Shown: positions 6,989 through 15,189, numbered from the stretch's first letter. The stretch: DNA of 27,613 bases from Shimia sp041624275 (GCF_041624275.1 NZ_JBFJVE010000012.1:1-27613), one strand, 5' to 3'. Numbers and translations are program-made. Notes: generated by a model from the letters alone, not told the origin.

Positions 6989-8085
6989 GACCAAAGCCAT
7001 TGCTGGTGATCGCGGCGGGCGGAACCGGCGGCCACATGTTCCCGGCGCAGGCGCTGGCCGAGGTGATGCTGCGCAAGGGCTGGCGGGTGCGCCTGACCAC
7101 CGATGCGCGCGGCGCCCGCTATACCGGCGGTTTCCCGCATTCGGTCGAGATCGACCAGGTGTCGAGCGCCACCTTTGCCCGGGGCGGTGCCCTGGCGCGG
7201 CTGGCGGTGCCCTTCCGCATTCTCGGCGGGGTGGTGGCGACGATGGTGAAATTCCGCCGCGAGCGCCCCGAGGTGGTGGTCGGTTTCGGCGGCTATCCGA
7301 GCATTCCGGCGATGGCCGCGGCCTGGGTGATGGGCCTGCCGCGGATGATCCAGGAGCAGAACGGGGTGCTGGGCCGGGTCAACACCCATTTCGCGCCGCG
7401 CGTCGACATGGTCGCCTGCGGCACCTGGCCGACGGCGCTGCCCGAGGGGGTCGAGGCGATGCATACCGGCAACCCGGTGCGCGCGGCGGTGCTGGAACGC
7501 GCCGGGGCCGGCTATATCGCCCCCGGCGACTACCCGATGTCGGTGCTGGTGATCGGCGGCAGCCAGGGGGCGCGGATCCTGAGCGACACGGTGCCGGCGG
7601 CGATCGCCGGGCTGCCGGCCGAGATCCTGCGCAATGTCCGGGTCAGCCACCAGGCGCGCGACGAGGATCTGGAGCGGGTGGCGACCTATTATGCCGAGGC
7701 CGGGATCGCCGCCGACGTGCAGAGCTTTTTCCAGGACGTGCCGCGCCGCCTCAGCGAGGCGCAGCTGGTGATCTCGCGCTCGGGGGCCTCGAGCGTTGCC
7801 GATATCAGCGTCATCGGCCGCCCCTCGATCCTGATCCCCTTCGCGGCGGCGACGGCGGATCACCAGACCGCCAATGCGCGCGGGCTGGTCGATGCCGGAG
7901 CGGCGGTGCTGATCCCCGAACGACGGCTGACCGTCGAGAGCCTGGGCGAACAGATCGCCATGGTGCTCGGCGACCCCGAGGGCGCCAGCCGCATGGCGCA
8001 GGCGGCGCTGTCGGTGGGGCGGCCCGAGGCGACGGACAACCTGGTGGCATTGGTGGAAATGCTGGCCAGCAAGGAAGAGATGTAA
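6985..8085 (+). CDS. murG: UDP-GlcNAc:lipid I N-acetylglucosaminyltransferase MurG
   Basis: This 366-aa GT28-type peripheral membrane enzyme transfers GlcNAc from UDP-GlcNAc to lipid I, forming lipid II on the cytoplasmic face. The N-terminal glycine loop GGTGGH (12-17), the VGFGGYPSIP segment near 93-102, QEQNGVLGR, the second glycine loop GGSQGAR and the C-terminal SRSGASSVADIS donor-binding segment are all visible. The start overlaps the ftsW stop by 4 nt with GGGGA upstream. Only 12 nt separate it from murC. Length is normal for alphaproteobacteria (about 360-370 aa). Confidence 0.97.
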   Translation: MRPKPLLVIAAGGTGGHMFPAQALAEVMLRKGWRVRLTTDARGARYTGGFPHSVEIDQVSSATFARGGALARLAVPFRILGGVVATMVKFRRERPEVVVGFGGYPSIPAMAAAWVMGLPRMIQEQNGVLGRVNTHFAPRVDMVACGTWPTALPEGVEAMHTGNPVRAAVLERAGAGYIAPGDYPMSVLVIGGSQGARILSDTVPAAIAGLPAEILRNVRVSHQARDEDLERVATYYAEAGIAADVQSFFQDVPRRLSEAQLVISRSGASSVADISVIGRPSILIPFAAATADHQTANARGLVDAGAAVLIPERRLTVESLGEQIAMVLGDPEGASRMAQAALSVGRPEATDNLVALVEMLASKEEM

Positions 8086-8097
8086 GGAAGGGATGCG

Positions 8098-9492
8098 ATG
8101 AGCGCTGCGACCAAACTGCCCGGAGACGTGGGCCCGATCCATTTTGTCGGCATCGGCGGCATCGGCATGTCGGGCATCGCCGAGGTGCTGCTCAACCACG
8201 GTTACGTGGTGCAGGGATCCGACCTCAAGACCTCGAAGATCACCGATCGGCTGGTCGAGCGCGGCGCGCATCTCTTCGTCGGGCAGAAGGCCGAGAACCT
8301 CGACCATGCCGAGGTGGTGGTGATCTCGAGCGCCATCAAGCCGGGCAACCCCGAACTGGACGAGGCCCGGCGGCGCGGCCTGCCGGTGGTGCGCCGGGCC
8401 GAGATGCTGGCCGAGCTGATGCGGCTGAAGTCGAACATCGCGGTGGCCGGCACCCATGGCAAGACCACCACCACGACCATGGTGGCGGCGCTGCTGGACC
8501 ACGGCCGTTTTGACCCCACGGTGATCAACGGCGGCATCATCCATGCCTATGGCTCGAACGCCCGGGTCGGCGACGGCGAATGGATGGTGGTCGAGGCCGA
8601 CGAGAGCGACGGCACCTTCAACCGCCTGCCGGCAACGATCGCCATCGTCACCAATATCGACCCCGAACACATGGAGCACTGGGGCACCGAGGAGAACCTG
8701 CATCGCGGCTTTCTCGAGTTCGTTTCGAACATTCCCTTCTACGGGCTGGCGGTGTGCTGCACCGACGACCCCGACGTCCAGACCCTGGTCGGCAGGATCA
8801 CCGACCGGCGGGTGGTGACCTTCGGCTTCAACGCCCAGGCCGACGTGCGGGCGGTGAACCTGAGCTATCGCGCCGGGGTGGCGCATTTCGACATCCTGCT
8901 GCAGGCCGAGGGTGGCCGGATCGACGGTTGCAGCCTGCCGATGCCGGGCGATCACAATGTCTCCAACGCCCTGAGCGCAGTGGCGGTGGCGCGGCACCTC
9001 GGCATGACCGGCGACGAGATCCGCGAGGCGCTGGCCGCCTTTGGCGGCGTCAACCGGCGCTTTACCAAGGTCGGCGAATGGCAGGGAATTCCGATCATCG
9101 ACGACTATGGTCATCACCCGGTCGAGATCGCCGCCGTGCTGAAGGCGGCGCGCCAGGCCTGCGACGGGCGGGTGATCGCGGTGCACCAGCCGCACCGCTA
9201 TACCCGGCTGGCCTCGCTTTTCGAGGATTTCTGCGCCTGTTTCAACGAGGCCGACGTGGTCGGCATCGCCGAGGTCTTCGCCGCCGGAGAGGCGCCGATC
9301 GAGGGCGCTTCGCGTGACGATCTGGTGGCCGGGCTGGTGGCGCATGGCCATCGCCACGCCAGCGCCGTGACCAGCGAAGAAGACCTTGAGGCGCTGGTGC
9401 GCGCCGAGGCGAAACCGGGCGATATCGTGGTCTGTCTGGGGGCCGGCACGATCAGCGTCTGGGCCAACAATCTCGCGCAGCGCTTGACCTAG
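8098..9492 (+). CDS. murC: UDP-N-acetylmuramate--L-alanine ligase MurC
   Basis: This 464-aa cytoplasmic ATP-dependent ligase adds the first L-alanine to UDP-MurNAc. It has an N-terminal Rossmann-like UDP-binding loop GIGGIGMSGIAE (18-29), the ATP-binding loop GTHGKTTT (118-125), EADESDGTF, TNIDPEHMEHW, and a C-terminal domain with HQPHRYTR. AAGGAAGG lies just upstream of the ATG. The gene ends at an AT-rich palindrome (9492-9519). In the relatives I recall, the next gene is the DUF2484 microprotein; here a permease gene intervenes. Confidence 0.97.
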   Translation: MSAATKLPGDVGPIHFVGIGGIGMSGIAEVLLNHGYVVQGSDLKTSKITDRLVERGAHLFVGQKAENLDHAEVVVISSAIKPGNPELDEARRRGLPVVRRAEMLAELMRLKSNIAVAGTHGKTTTTTMVAALLDHGRFDPTVINGGIIHAYGSNARVGDGEWMVVEADESDGTFNRLPATIAIVTNIDPEHMEHWGTEENLHRGFLEFVSNIPFYGLAVCCTDDPDVQTLVGRITDRRVVTFGFNAQADVRAVNLSYRAGVAHFDILLQAEGGRIDGCSLPMPGDHNVSNALSAVAVARHLGMTGDEIREALAAFGGVNRRFTKVGEWQGIPIIDDYGHHPVEIAAVLKAARQACDGRVIAVHQPHRYTRLASLFEDFCACFNEADVVGIAEVFAAGEAPIEGASRDDLVAGLVAHGHRHASAVTSEEDLEALVRAEAKPGDIVVCLGAGTISVWANNLAQRLT

Positions 9493-9519
9493 GCGGGAAA
9501 TTTTCTAGAAAATTCCGCC
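9492..9519. promoter_or_regulatory. Long AT-cored palindrome between murC and the permease gene
   Basis: A perfect 16-bp palindrome AATTTTCTAGAAAATT (9499-9514) is flanked by GGCGG/CCGCC, giving arms of about 13-15 bp with small bulges. It starts at the last base of the murC stop codon and ends 37 bp before the permease start. There is no U-tract in either direction, so an operator or transcript-processing site is as likely as a terminator. The A/T core stands out in this GC-rich DNA. Confidence 0.6.
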
Positions 9520-9556
9520 CGGGCGACCTCTTGCGGCCGGGATCGCCGAGGAGGCG

Positions 9557-10747
9557 ATGATGGCGGAACAGTTGAAACGACGGATCGGACTGGGGCTTCT
9601 GACCGCCTATGGCGTCGGGGTCATGGTCGGGGCCGGGATCTACGTTCTGGTCGGGGCGGTGGCCGGACAGGCCGGGCTCTGGGCGCCGGTCTCCTTTCTG
9701 CTGGCCGGGGCGATCGCGGCGCCGACGGCGCTGAGCTATGCCGAGTTTTCCACCCGCATTCCCGAGGCGGCGGGCGAGGCCGCCTATGTCGGCACCGCCA
9801 TGCGCTCCGAGGTGCTGGCGCTGCTGATGGGGCTGGCCATCGTGGCGGTGGGCATGATCTCGGCCGCCGCCGTGCTGCGTGGCGGCGTGGGCTATCTGCT
9901 GGCGGTGGTCGATCTGCCGCGCACGCTGGCGATCCTGGCCATTGGCGGGGCGCTGACCGTGGTGGCGGTGATCGGGGTGATGGAAAGCCTGTCGCTGGCG
10001 GCGCTGTTCACGGCGGTCGAGCTGCTCGGGCTGGCGCTGGTGGTCTGGGCCGGGGCCAATGCGCCGCCCGTGACCGTCACGCAGGCGCTGCCGGTGCCGC
10101 TCTGGCCGGCAATCGGCGCCGGCGCGGTGCTGGCCTTCTTCGCCTTCATCGGTTTCGAGGATATCGTCAACATGGCCGAAGAGGTGGCCCGGCCCGAGCG
10201 CAACCTGCCGCTGGCGATCATCCTGTCGCTGGTGCTGACCACGCTGATCTATACGCTGGTCGCCTGGGCCACGGTGCGCGCGGTGCCGCTGGCGACCCTG
10301 TCGGGCAGTGAAAAGCCGCTGGCCCTTGTCTGGCAGGCCGGGGCGGGCGGCGAGGGGCGGTTCCTGTCCGCGATCGCGGTCTTTGCCGCGATGAACGGGG
10401 TGCTGGCGCAGATCGTGATGGCCAGCCGGGTGCTGTTCGGTCTTGGCAAGCGCAGCCCGGCGCTGGCGCTGTTCCATCACGCCCACCCGCGTTTCGCCAC
10501 CCCGGTGCTGGTCAGCCTGCTGATCGGGGCGGGGGTGATCCTTGGTGCCCTGCTGCTGGATGTCGGGGTGCTGGCCGAGGCCACCTCGTCGACCTTGCTC
10601 GGGGTCTTCGTGGTCATCAACCTGGCGCTGATCCTGCTCAAGCGCCGCGCCCCGGCGGCGCCGTTCCGGGTGCCGATGGCGGTGCCGGTCTGCGGGCTGG
10701 TGCTGTCGGCCGGGGCGCTGGCGGCCAATCTTTTCGCGGCGTCATGA
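9557..10747 (+). CDS. Amino acid permease, APC superfamily
   Basis: This 396-aa integral membrane transporter has about 11-12 hydrophobic segments. TM1 carries the glycine-rich break GVGVMVGAGIYVLVG (about 20-34), typical of APC-superfamily symporters. The family block FFAFIGFEDIVNMAEEV follows near residues 194-210, then ARPERNLPLAI. Substrate cannot be read from sequence; the nearest recognised style is the APC/CAT amino-acid permeases. GAGGAGG precedes the ATG at 9557 (a second ATG follows at once). Its stop overlaps the DUF2484 start (ATGA at 10744-10747), so the two are coupled. It lies inside the dcw cluster after a palindrome, which suggests it joined the operon secondarily. Base composition looks like its neighbours', so there is no obvious recent transfer. 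Confidence 0.85.
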   Translation: MMAEQLKRRIGLGLLTAYGVGVMVGAGIYVLVGAVAGQAGLWAPVSFLLAGAIAAPTALSYAEFSTRIPEAAGEAAYVGTAMRSEVLALLMGLAIVAVGMISAAAVLRGGVGYLLAVVDLPRTLAILAIGGALTVVAVIGVMESLSLAALFTAVELLGLALVVWAGANAPPVTVTQALPVPLWPAIGAGAVLAFFAFIGFEDIVNMAEEVARPERNLPLAIILSLVLTTLIYTLVAWATVRAVPLATLSGSEKPLALVWQAGAGGEGRFLSAIAVFAAMNGVLAQIVMASRVLFGLGKRSPALALFHHAHPRFATPVLVSLLIGAGVILGALLLDVGVLAEATSSTLLGVFVVINLALILLKRRAPAAPFRVPMAVPVCGLVLSAGALAANLFAAS

Positions 10748-10995
10748 GCGGCTCGCTGATCCTGGCGCTCGTGTGGCTGGTGGTGGCCAACCTGCGCGCC
10801 ATGTGGCCCAGCCGCGACCATCACTGGCGCTTTGCCTATGCGATGATCGCGATCGGGCTGCCGCTGCTGGTCTGGCTGTACTGGCAGAACGGTCTCTGGG
10901 TGACGCTGGCGGTCCTGCTGGCAGCGCTGTCGGTGCTGCGCTGGCCGCTGATCCATGCCGCCCGGTGGCTGCGGCGGCGCCTGTCGCGCGGCTGA
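10744..10995 (+). CDS. DUF2484 family small membrane protein
   Basis: This 83-aa protein has three predicted hydrophobic segments (about 3-18, 28-47 and 50-68) and an Arg-rich cytoplasmic-type tail (RWLRRRLSRG). The family is, as I recall, restricted to Rhodobacterales and sits between murC and murB; its function is unknown. The position suggests a role in envelope growth or division, but nothing in the sequence proves this. The start overlaps the permease stop by 4 nt, so translation depends on the upstream gene here. murB starts 54 nt after its stop. Confidence 0.8.
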   Translation: MSGSLILALVWLVVANLRAMWPSRDHHWRFAYAMIAIGLPLLVWLYWQNGLWVTLAVLLAALSVLRWPLIHAARWLRRRLSRG

Positions 10996-10998
10996 GTG

Positions 10999-11040
10999 CT
11001 TGCCTTTCGGGGCGGCCAGCCGCTAAACCCCGCTGGCAAG
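10999..11040 (+). promoter_or_regulatory. murB leader: candidate promoter that is also a hairpin covering the ribosome-binding site
   Basis: CTTGCC (10999-11004) pairs with GGCAAG (11035-11040), and CGGGG (11008-11012) with CCCCG (11028-11032), around a small inner stem. GGCAAG runs into the murB Shine-Dalgarno AAGGAG (11038-11043). The same DNA reads as a promoter: TTGCCT (11000-11005), 17-nt spacer, CTAAAC (11023-11028). A transcript starting near 11035 would lack the left arm. Confidence 0.4.
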
Positions 11041-11049
11041 GAGAGCGAC

Positions 11050-11976
11050 ATGACACAGATGCCCGACACCCGCGGCGCGCTGACCCCGCACAGGGCGCTG
11101 GCCGATCTGACCTGGCTGCGCGTCGGCGGCCCGGCCGACTGGCTGTTCCAGCCTGCCGACATCGCCGATCTGGCGGCCTTCCTGAAGGCGCTGGACCCGG
11201 ATGTGGCGGTCTTTCCCATGGGGGTGGGGTCGAACCTGATCGTGCGCGACGGCGGGCTGCGGGCGGTGGTGATCCGCATGGGGCGCGGCTTCAACGGCAT
11301 CGAGATCGACGGCACCCGGGTCACGGCCGGGGTCGCGGCGCTGGACGCCCATGTGGCGCGCAGGGCGGCGGCGGCGGGGCTGGACCTGACCTTCCTGCGC
11401 ACCATTCCCGGCGCCATCGGCGGCGCGGTGCGGATGAATGCCGGCTGTTACGGCACCTATGTCGCCGATGTCTTCGTCTCGGCCCGCGCCGTGACGCGGC
11501 AGGGCGCGCTGGTGACGCTGAGCGCCGAAGAGCTTGCCTTTCGCTACCGCGAGAGCGACCTGCCCGAGGGCTGGGTCATCGTCGAGGCCACCTTCGAGGC
11601 CCCGCGCGGCGAGCCCGAGGCGCTGGCGGCCCGGATGGAGGCGCAGCTGGCGCGGCGCGATGCCACCCAGCCGACCAAGGACCGCTCGGCGGGCAGCACC
11701 TTTCGCAACCCGGCCGGTTTTTCCAGCACCGGGCGCGAGGACGACGTGCACGACCTCAAGGCCTGGAAGCTGATCGACGACGCCGGCATGCGCGGGGCCC
11801 GGATCGGCGGCGCGCAGATGAGCGAGAAACACTCGAATTTCCTGATCAACACCGGCGGCGCCAGCGCCGCGGATCTGGAAAATCTTGGCGAAGAGGTCAG
11901 AAAAAGGGTTTTCCAAAACAGCGGAATAGAGCTAGAATGGGAGATCAAGCGCATCGGTGAACCGGGCGCGCGATAG
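11050..11976 (+). CDS. murB: UDP-N-acetylenolpyruvoylglucosamine reductase MurB
   Basis: This 308-aa FAD/NADPH enzyme reduces UDP-GlcNAc-enolpyruvate to UDP-MurNAc. The FAD-binding segment has VGGPAD (25-30), GVGSNLIV (58-65) and RTIPGAIGGA (117-126). The substrate domain has FRYRES (164-169), the catalytic serine in GSTFRNP (Ser216) and a likely catalytic Glu296 near the C-terminus. The short loop before GSTFRNP fits the type II architecture. The ATG at 11050 with AAGGAG gives MTQMPD; an 18-codon in-frame extension to 10996 is non-conserved and falls in the leader hairpin. It is 54 nt after the DUF2484 gene and 83 nt before ddl. Confidence 0.96.
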   Translation: MTQMPDTRGALTPHRALADLTWLRVGGPADWLFQPADIADLAAFLKALDPDVAVFPMGVGSNLIVRDGGLRAVVIRMGRGFNGIEIDGTRVTAGVAALDAHVARRAAAAGLDLTFLRTIPGAIGGAVRMNAGCYGTYVADVFVSARAVTRQGALVTLSAEELAFRYRESDLPEGWVIVEATFEAPRGEPEALAARMEAQLARRDATQPTKDRSAGSTFRNPAGFSSTGREDDVHDLKAWKLIDDAGMRGARIGGAQMSEKHSNFLINTGGASAADLENLGEEVRKRVFQNSGIELEWEIKRIGEPGAR

Positions 11977-11980
11977 CATT

Positions 11981-12037
11981 CGGGCCGCAGGCAAGAACTG
12001 GCCCGGAAAATACAGACAAAACAGGACCTTAAGGTCC
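11981..12037. promoter_or_regulatory. Two dyads in the murB-ddl gap
   Basis: CGGGCC (11981-11986) pairs with GGCCCG (12000-12005), beginning five bases after the murB stop. Next comes the perfect 14-bp palindrome GGACCTTAAGGTCC (12024-12037), which ends 22 nt before the ddl start. The stretch is richer in A than its surroundings. An operator and/or an internal promoter is plausible; no clear -35/-10 pair could be fixed. Confidence 0.5.
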
Positions 12038-12059
12038 GGGACATTGAGGCAAGGTGGGT

Positions 12060-12974
12060 ATGTCGAGCAGGGCAAACCCCAAAGTCGCGGTATTGATGGG
12101 CGGCCCCTCGGCCGAGCGCGAGGTGTCGCTGACATCCGGGCGGGAATGCGCGGCCGCGCTGCGGGATAGTGGATTCGAAGTGGTCGAGATCGATGCGGGC
12201 ATCGATCTCGTGGCCCTGTTGCAACAGGTCAGGCCGGACGTGGTGTTCAACGCCCTCCATGGGCGCTGGGGCGAGGACGGCTGCGTGCAGGGCATCCTTG
12301 AATGGCTGGCTCTGCCCTATACCCATTCCGGGGTTCTGGCCTCGGCGCTGGCGATGGACAAGCAGCGTTCCAAGGATGTCTACCGCGCCGCCGGGCTGCC
12401 GGTGGTCGACAGTGTCATCTGCGACCGGGACGAGGCGCGGGCGCGGCACGTGATGGCGCCGCCCTATGTGGTCAAGCCCAACAACGAAGGCTCTTCGGTC
12501 GGCATCTATATCGTTCACGAGGCCAGCAACGGCCCGCCGCAGCTGTCAAGTGACATGCCCGACCGGGTGATGGTCGAGACCTATGCGCCGGGGCGCGAGC
12601 TGACCACCACGGTCATGGGCGAGCGCGCCCTCGGGGTGACCGACATCCTCACCGACGGCTGGTACGACTACGACGCCAAGTACAAGGAAGGCGGCTCGCG
12701 CCACGTGATCCCGGCCGAGATACCGCAGGAGATCACCGAAGCCTGTCTTGATTACGCCCTGCGCGCGCATCGCGCTCTCGGTTGTCGCGGTGTCAGCCGC
12801 ACCGATTTCCGCTGGGACGAGGCGCGCGGGCGCGACGGGCTGATCCTGCTCGAGACCAATACCCAGCCGGGCATGACGCCGACCTCGCTGGCGCCTGAAC
12901 AGGCGGCGCATCTGGGCATTTCCTTTGCCGAGTTCTGCGCCTGGATGGTGGAGGATGCCTCGTGCAACAGGTGA
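12060..12974 (+). CDS. ddl: D-alanine--D-alanine ligase
   Basis: This 304-aa ATP-grasp enzyme makes the D-Ala-D-Ala dipeptide for peptidoglycan stems. The N-terminal GGPSAERE (14-21), ALHGRWGEDG (66-75), KPNNEGSSVG (139-148), YDAKY (204-208) and ETNTQPGMT (265-273) motifs place it in the Ddl family. YDAKY is the loop associated with D-Ala-D-Ala rather than D-lactate specificity. AAGG lies 5 nt before the chosen ATG; a GTG two codons earlier (12054) is an alternative. The last 13 nt overlap ftsQ, whose Shine-Dalgarno GGAGG lies inside ddl. Confidence 0.97.
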   Translation: MSSRANPKVAVLMGGPSAEREVSLTSGRECAAALRDSGFEVVEIDAGIDLVALLQQVRPDVVFNALHGRWGEDGCVQGILEWLALPYTHSGVLASALAMDKQRSKDVYRAAGLPVVDSVICDRDEARARHVMAPPYVVKPNNEGSSVGIYIVHEASNGPPQLSSDMPDRVMVETYAPGRELTTTVMGERALGVTDILTDGWYDYDAKYKEGGSRHVIPAEIPQEITEACLDYALRAHRALGCRGVSRTDFRWDEARGRDGLILLETNTQPGMTPTSLAPEQAAHLGISFAEFCAWMVEDASCNR

Positions 12975-13837
12975 AGGGCAGAAGCGATCCCGCGCCCTCG
13001 GTCTGGGCCTGGCGCTACCAGCGCCTGATGCTGACGCCCTTCTTCCGCCTGTTCCTGCGGGTGTTCCTGCCCTTCATCGTGATGTTCGCCGTCGCCGGCA
13101 TCTGGTTGTCCGATCAGGATCGCCGCGACCGGCTGGTGATGGCCTTCTACGACATCCGCACCAGCATCGAGACCCGGCCCGAGTTCATGGTCAACGTGAT
13201 GGCCATCGACGGTGCCGGCACCAGCATCGCCGAGGACATCCGCGAGATCGTGCCGATCGACTTTCCGACCAGCTCGTTCGATCTCGACCTTGGCCAGATC
13301 CAGGAGCGGATCGCCGAGTTGCCGGCGATCGAGACGGTGGCGGTGCGCATCCGGCCGGGCGGCATTCTGCAGGTGGCGGTGACCGAGCGTGACCCGGTGA
13401 TCCTGTGGCGTTCGCGGCGCGGGCTGGCGCTGGTCGATGCCGAGGGTTTCGTGGTCGCCAACGCGGCGAGCCGCAGGGCGCACCCCGATCTGCCGCTGAT
13501 GGCGGGGGCCGGGGCCGAGGAACAGGTGAAAGAGGCCCTGGCGCTGTTTGCCGCCGCCGGGCCGCTGGCGGGGCGGATGCGCGGCCTGGTTCGCATCGGC
13601 GAGCGGCGCTGGGACGTGGTCCTGGACCGCCAGCAACGCATTCTTTTGCCGGAAACGGGCGCCGTGCAGGCGCTGGAGCGGGTGATCGCGCTTAGTCAGG
13701 CGCAGGACATGCTGGCGCGTGATCTCGCGGTCGTCGACATGCGTCTGGCGGCGCGTCCGACGATCCGGATCGCGGCGCGGTCGGTCGAGAAATGGTGGCA
13801 GATACGTCAGATACAGGTTGGAAGGGCAGAGCAATGA
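12962..13837 (+). CDS. ftsQ: Cell division protein FtsQ
   Basis: This 291-aa bitopic divisome protein links cytoplasmic FtsZ-ring assembly to the FtsWI synthase through FtsB/FtsL. A cytoplasmic N-terminus of about 30 residues is followed by one membrane span (about 32-50), a POTRA domain (about 72-145) and the FtsQ beta domain containing VTERDPVILWR. The start is a GTG at 12962 with GGAGG 7 nt upstream, inside the end of ddl. The stop overlaps the ftsA start as ATGA (13834-13837). Length fits alphaproteobacterial FtsQ. Identity rests on domain layout plus dcw position, since FtsQ is weakly conserved. Confidence 0.93.
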   Translation: MQQVKGRSDPAPSVWAWRYQRLMLTPFFRLFLRVFLPFIVMFAVAGIWLSDQDRRDRLVMAFYDIRTSIETRPEFMVNVMAIDGAGTSIAEDIREIVPIDFPTSSFDLDLGQIQERIAELPAIETVAVRIRPGGILQVAVTERDPVILWRSRRGLALVDAEGFVVANAASRRAHPDLPLMAGAGAEEQVKEALALFAAAGPLAGRMRGLVRIGERRWDVVLDRQQRILLPETGAVQALERVIALSQAQDMLARDLAVVDMRLAARPTIRIAARSVEKWWQIRQIQVGRAEQ

Positions 13838-15168
13838 TCGGGCTATATGATTCACAGCGCGCCATGCGCAACATGCGCAAGGCCGCCATGCAGCGCGGCG
13901 TGGTGGCGGTGCTGGATGTCGGCAGTTCCAAGATCGCCTGCCTTGTGCTGCGCTTCGACGGCACCGACAAGCTGGCCGAGGTCGAGGGCATCGGCCCGAT
14001 GGCCGGGCAGAGCGGCTTTCGGGTGATCGGCGCCGCCACCACGCGCTCGCGCGGGGTGCGTTTCGGCGAGATCGAGGCGATGCAGGAAACCGAGCGTGCG
14101 ATCCGCACCGCGCTTCAGGCGGCGCAGAAGATGGCCAATATCCGCGTCGATCACGTGATCGCCTGTTTCTCGGGCGCGGCGCCGCGCTCTTACGGGCTGG
14201 CCGGGGCGATCGACCTCGAGGGGCATATCGTGAGCGAACAGGACGTGGCGCGGGTGCTGGCCGCCTGCGAGGTGCCGGATTACGGCGCCGGGCGCGAGGT
14301 GCTGCATGCGCAGCCGGTGAATTTTGCCCTCGACAACCGCTCGGGCCTGTCCGATCCGCGCGGCCAGATGGGCCAGCAGCTGGCCACCGACATGCATATG
14401 CTGACCGTCGACGCCACCGCCGTTCAGAACCTCGCGCAATGCGTCAAACGCTGCGATCTGGAACTGGCCGGGATCGCCTCTTCGGCCTATGTCGCCGGGC
14501 TCTCGGCCATGGTCGAGGATGAACAGGAACTGGGCGCGGCCTGTGTCGACATGGGCGGCGGCTCGACCAGCATCTCGATCTTCATCAAGAAACACATGAT
14601 CTATGCCGACGCGGTGCGCATGGGCGGCGATCACGTGACCGGCGACATCTCGATGGGGCTTCAGGTGCCGGCGGCGACCGCCGAGCGCATCAAGACCTTC
14701 TATGGCGGGGTGCATGCCACCGGCATGGACGACCGCGAGATGATCGAGCTCGAGGGCGACACCGGCGACTGGGAACACGACCGGCGCACGGTCAGCCGCG
14801 CCGAGCTGATCGGCATCATGCGGCCACGGGTCGAGGAAATCCTCGAAGAGGTGCGCGAACGTCTCGACGCGGCCGGCTTCGAGCATCTTCCGAGCCAGCA
14901 GATCGTGCTGACCGGCGGCGGCAGCCAGATCCCCGGACTTGACGGGCTGGCCTCGAAGATCCTTGGCCAGCAGGTGCGGCTGGGGCGCCCGATGCGCGTC
15001 CACGGCCTGCCGCAGGCGGCGACCGGGCCGGGTTTTGCCGGCGCCGTGGGCATGTGCCTGTTTGCCACCCATCCGCAGGACGAATGGTGGGATTTCGACC
15101 TCCCGGTCGAGCGCTACCCGGCGCGCTCGCTGCGCAAGGCGGTGAAGTGGTTCCGCGACAACTGGTAG
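13834..15168 (+). CDS. ftsA: Cell division protein FtsA
   Basis: This 444-aa actin-like ATPase tethers FtsZ filaments to the membrane. The phosphate-1 loop VLDVGSSKIACLVL lies near residues 27-40, DMGGGSTSISIF forms the phosphate-2 loop, and LTGGGSQIPGL is the adenosine motif. The C-terminus VKWFRDNW is a short amphipathic tail, as expected of the membrane-targeting helix. The ATG at 13834 overlaps the ftsQ stop with GGAAGGG upstream; a frame extension of 14 codons into ftsQ is not needed. ftsZ follows after a 352-bp gap, so ftsZ can be expressed independently. Confidence 0.97.
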   Translation: MIGLYDSQRAMRNMRKAAMQRGVVAVLDVGSSKIACLVLRFDGTDKLAEVEGIGPMAGQSGFRVIGAATTRSRGVRFGEIEAMQETERAIRTALQAAQKMANIRVDHVIACFSGAAPRSYGLAGAIDLEGHIVSEQDVARVLAACEVPDYGAGREVLHAQPVNFALDNRSGLSDPRGQMGQQLATDMHMLTVDATAVQNLAQCVKRCDLELAGIASSAYVAGLSAMVEDEQELGAACVDMGGGSTSISIFIKKHMIYADAVRMGGDHVTGDISMGLQVPAATAERIKTFYGGVHATGMDDREMIELEGDTGDWEHDRRTVSRAELIGIMRPRVEEILEEVRERLDAAGFEHLPSQQIVLTGGGSQIPGLDGLASKILGQQVRLGRPMRVHGLPQAATGPGFAGAVGMCLFATHPQDEWWDFDLPVERYPARSLRKAVKWFRDNW

Positions 15169-15189
15169 GGGGAAAGGGGCATTTTGGGG

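Noticed and set aside
6874..9357. 827-aa minus-strand frame across murG and murC
   Set aside because: Spans two well-identified genes in antisense; the composition is typical of GC-rich shadow frames.
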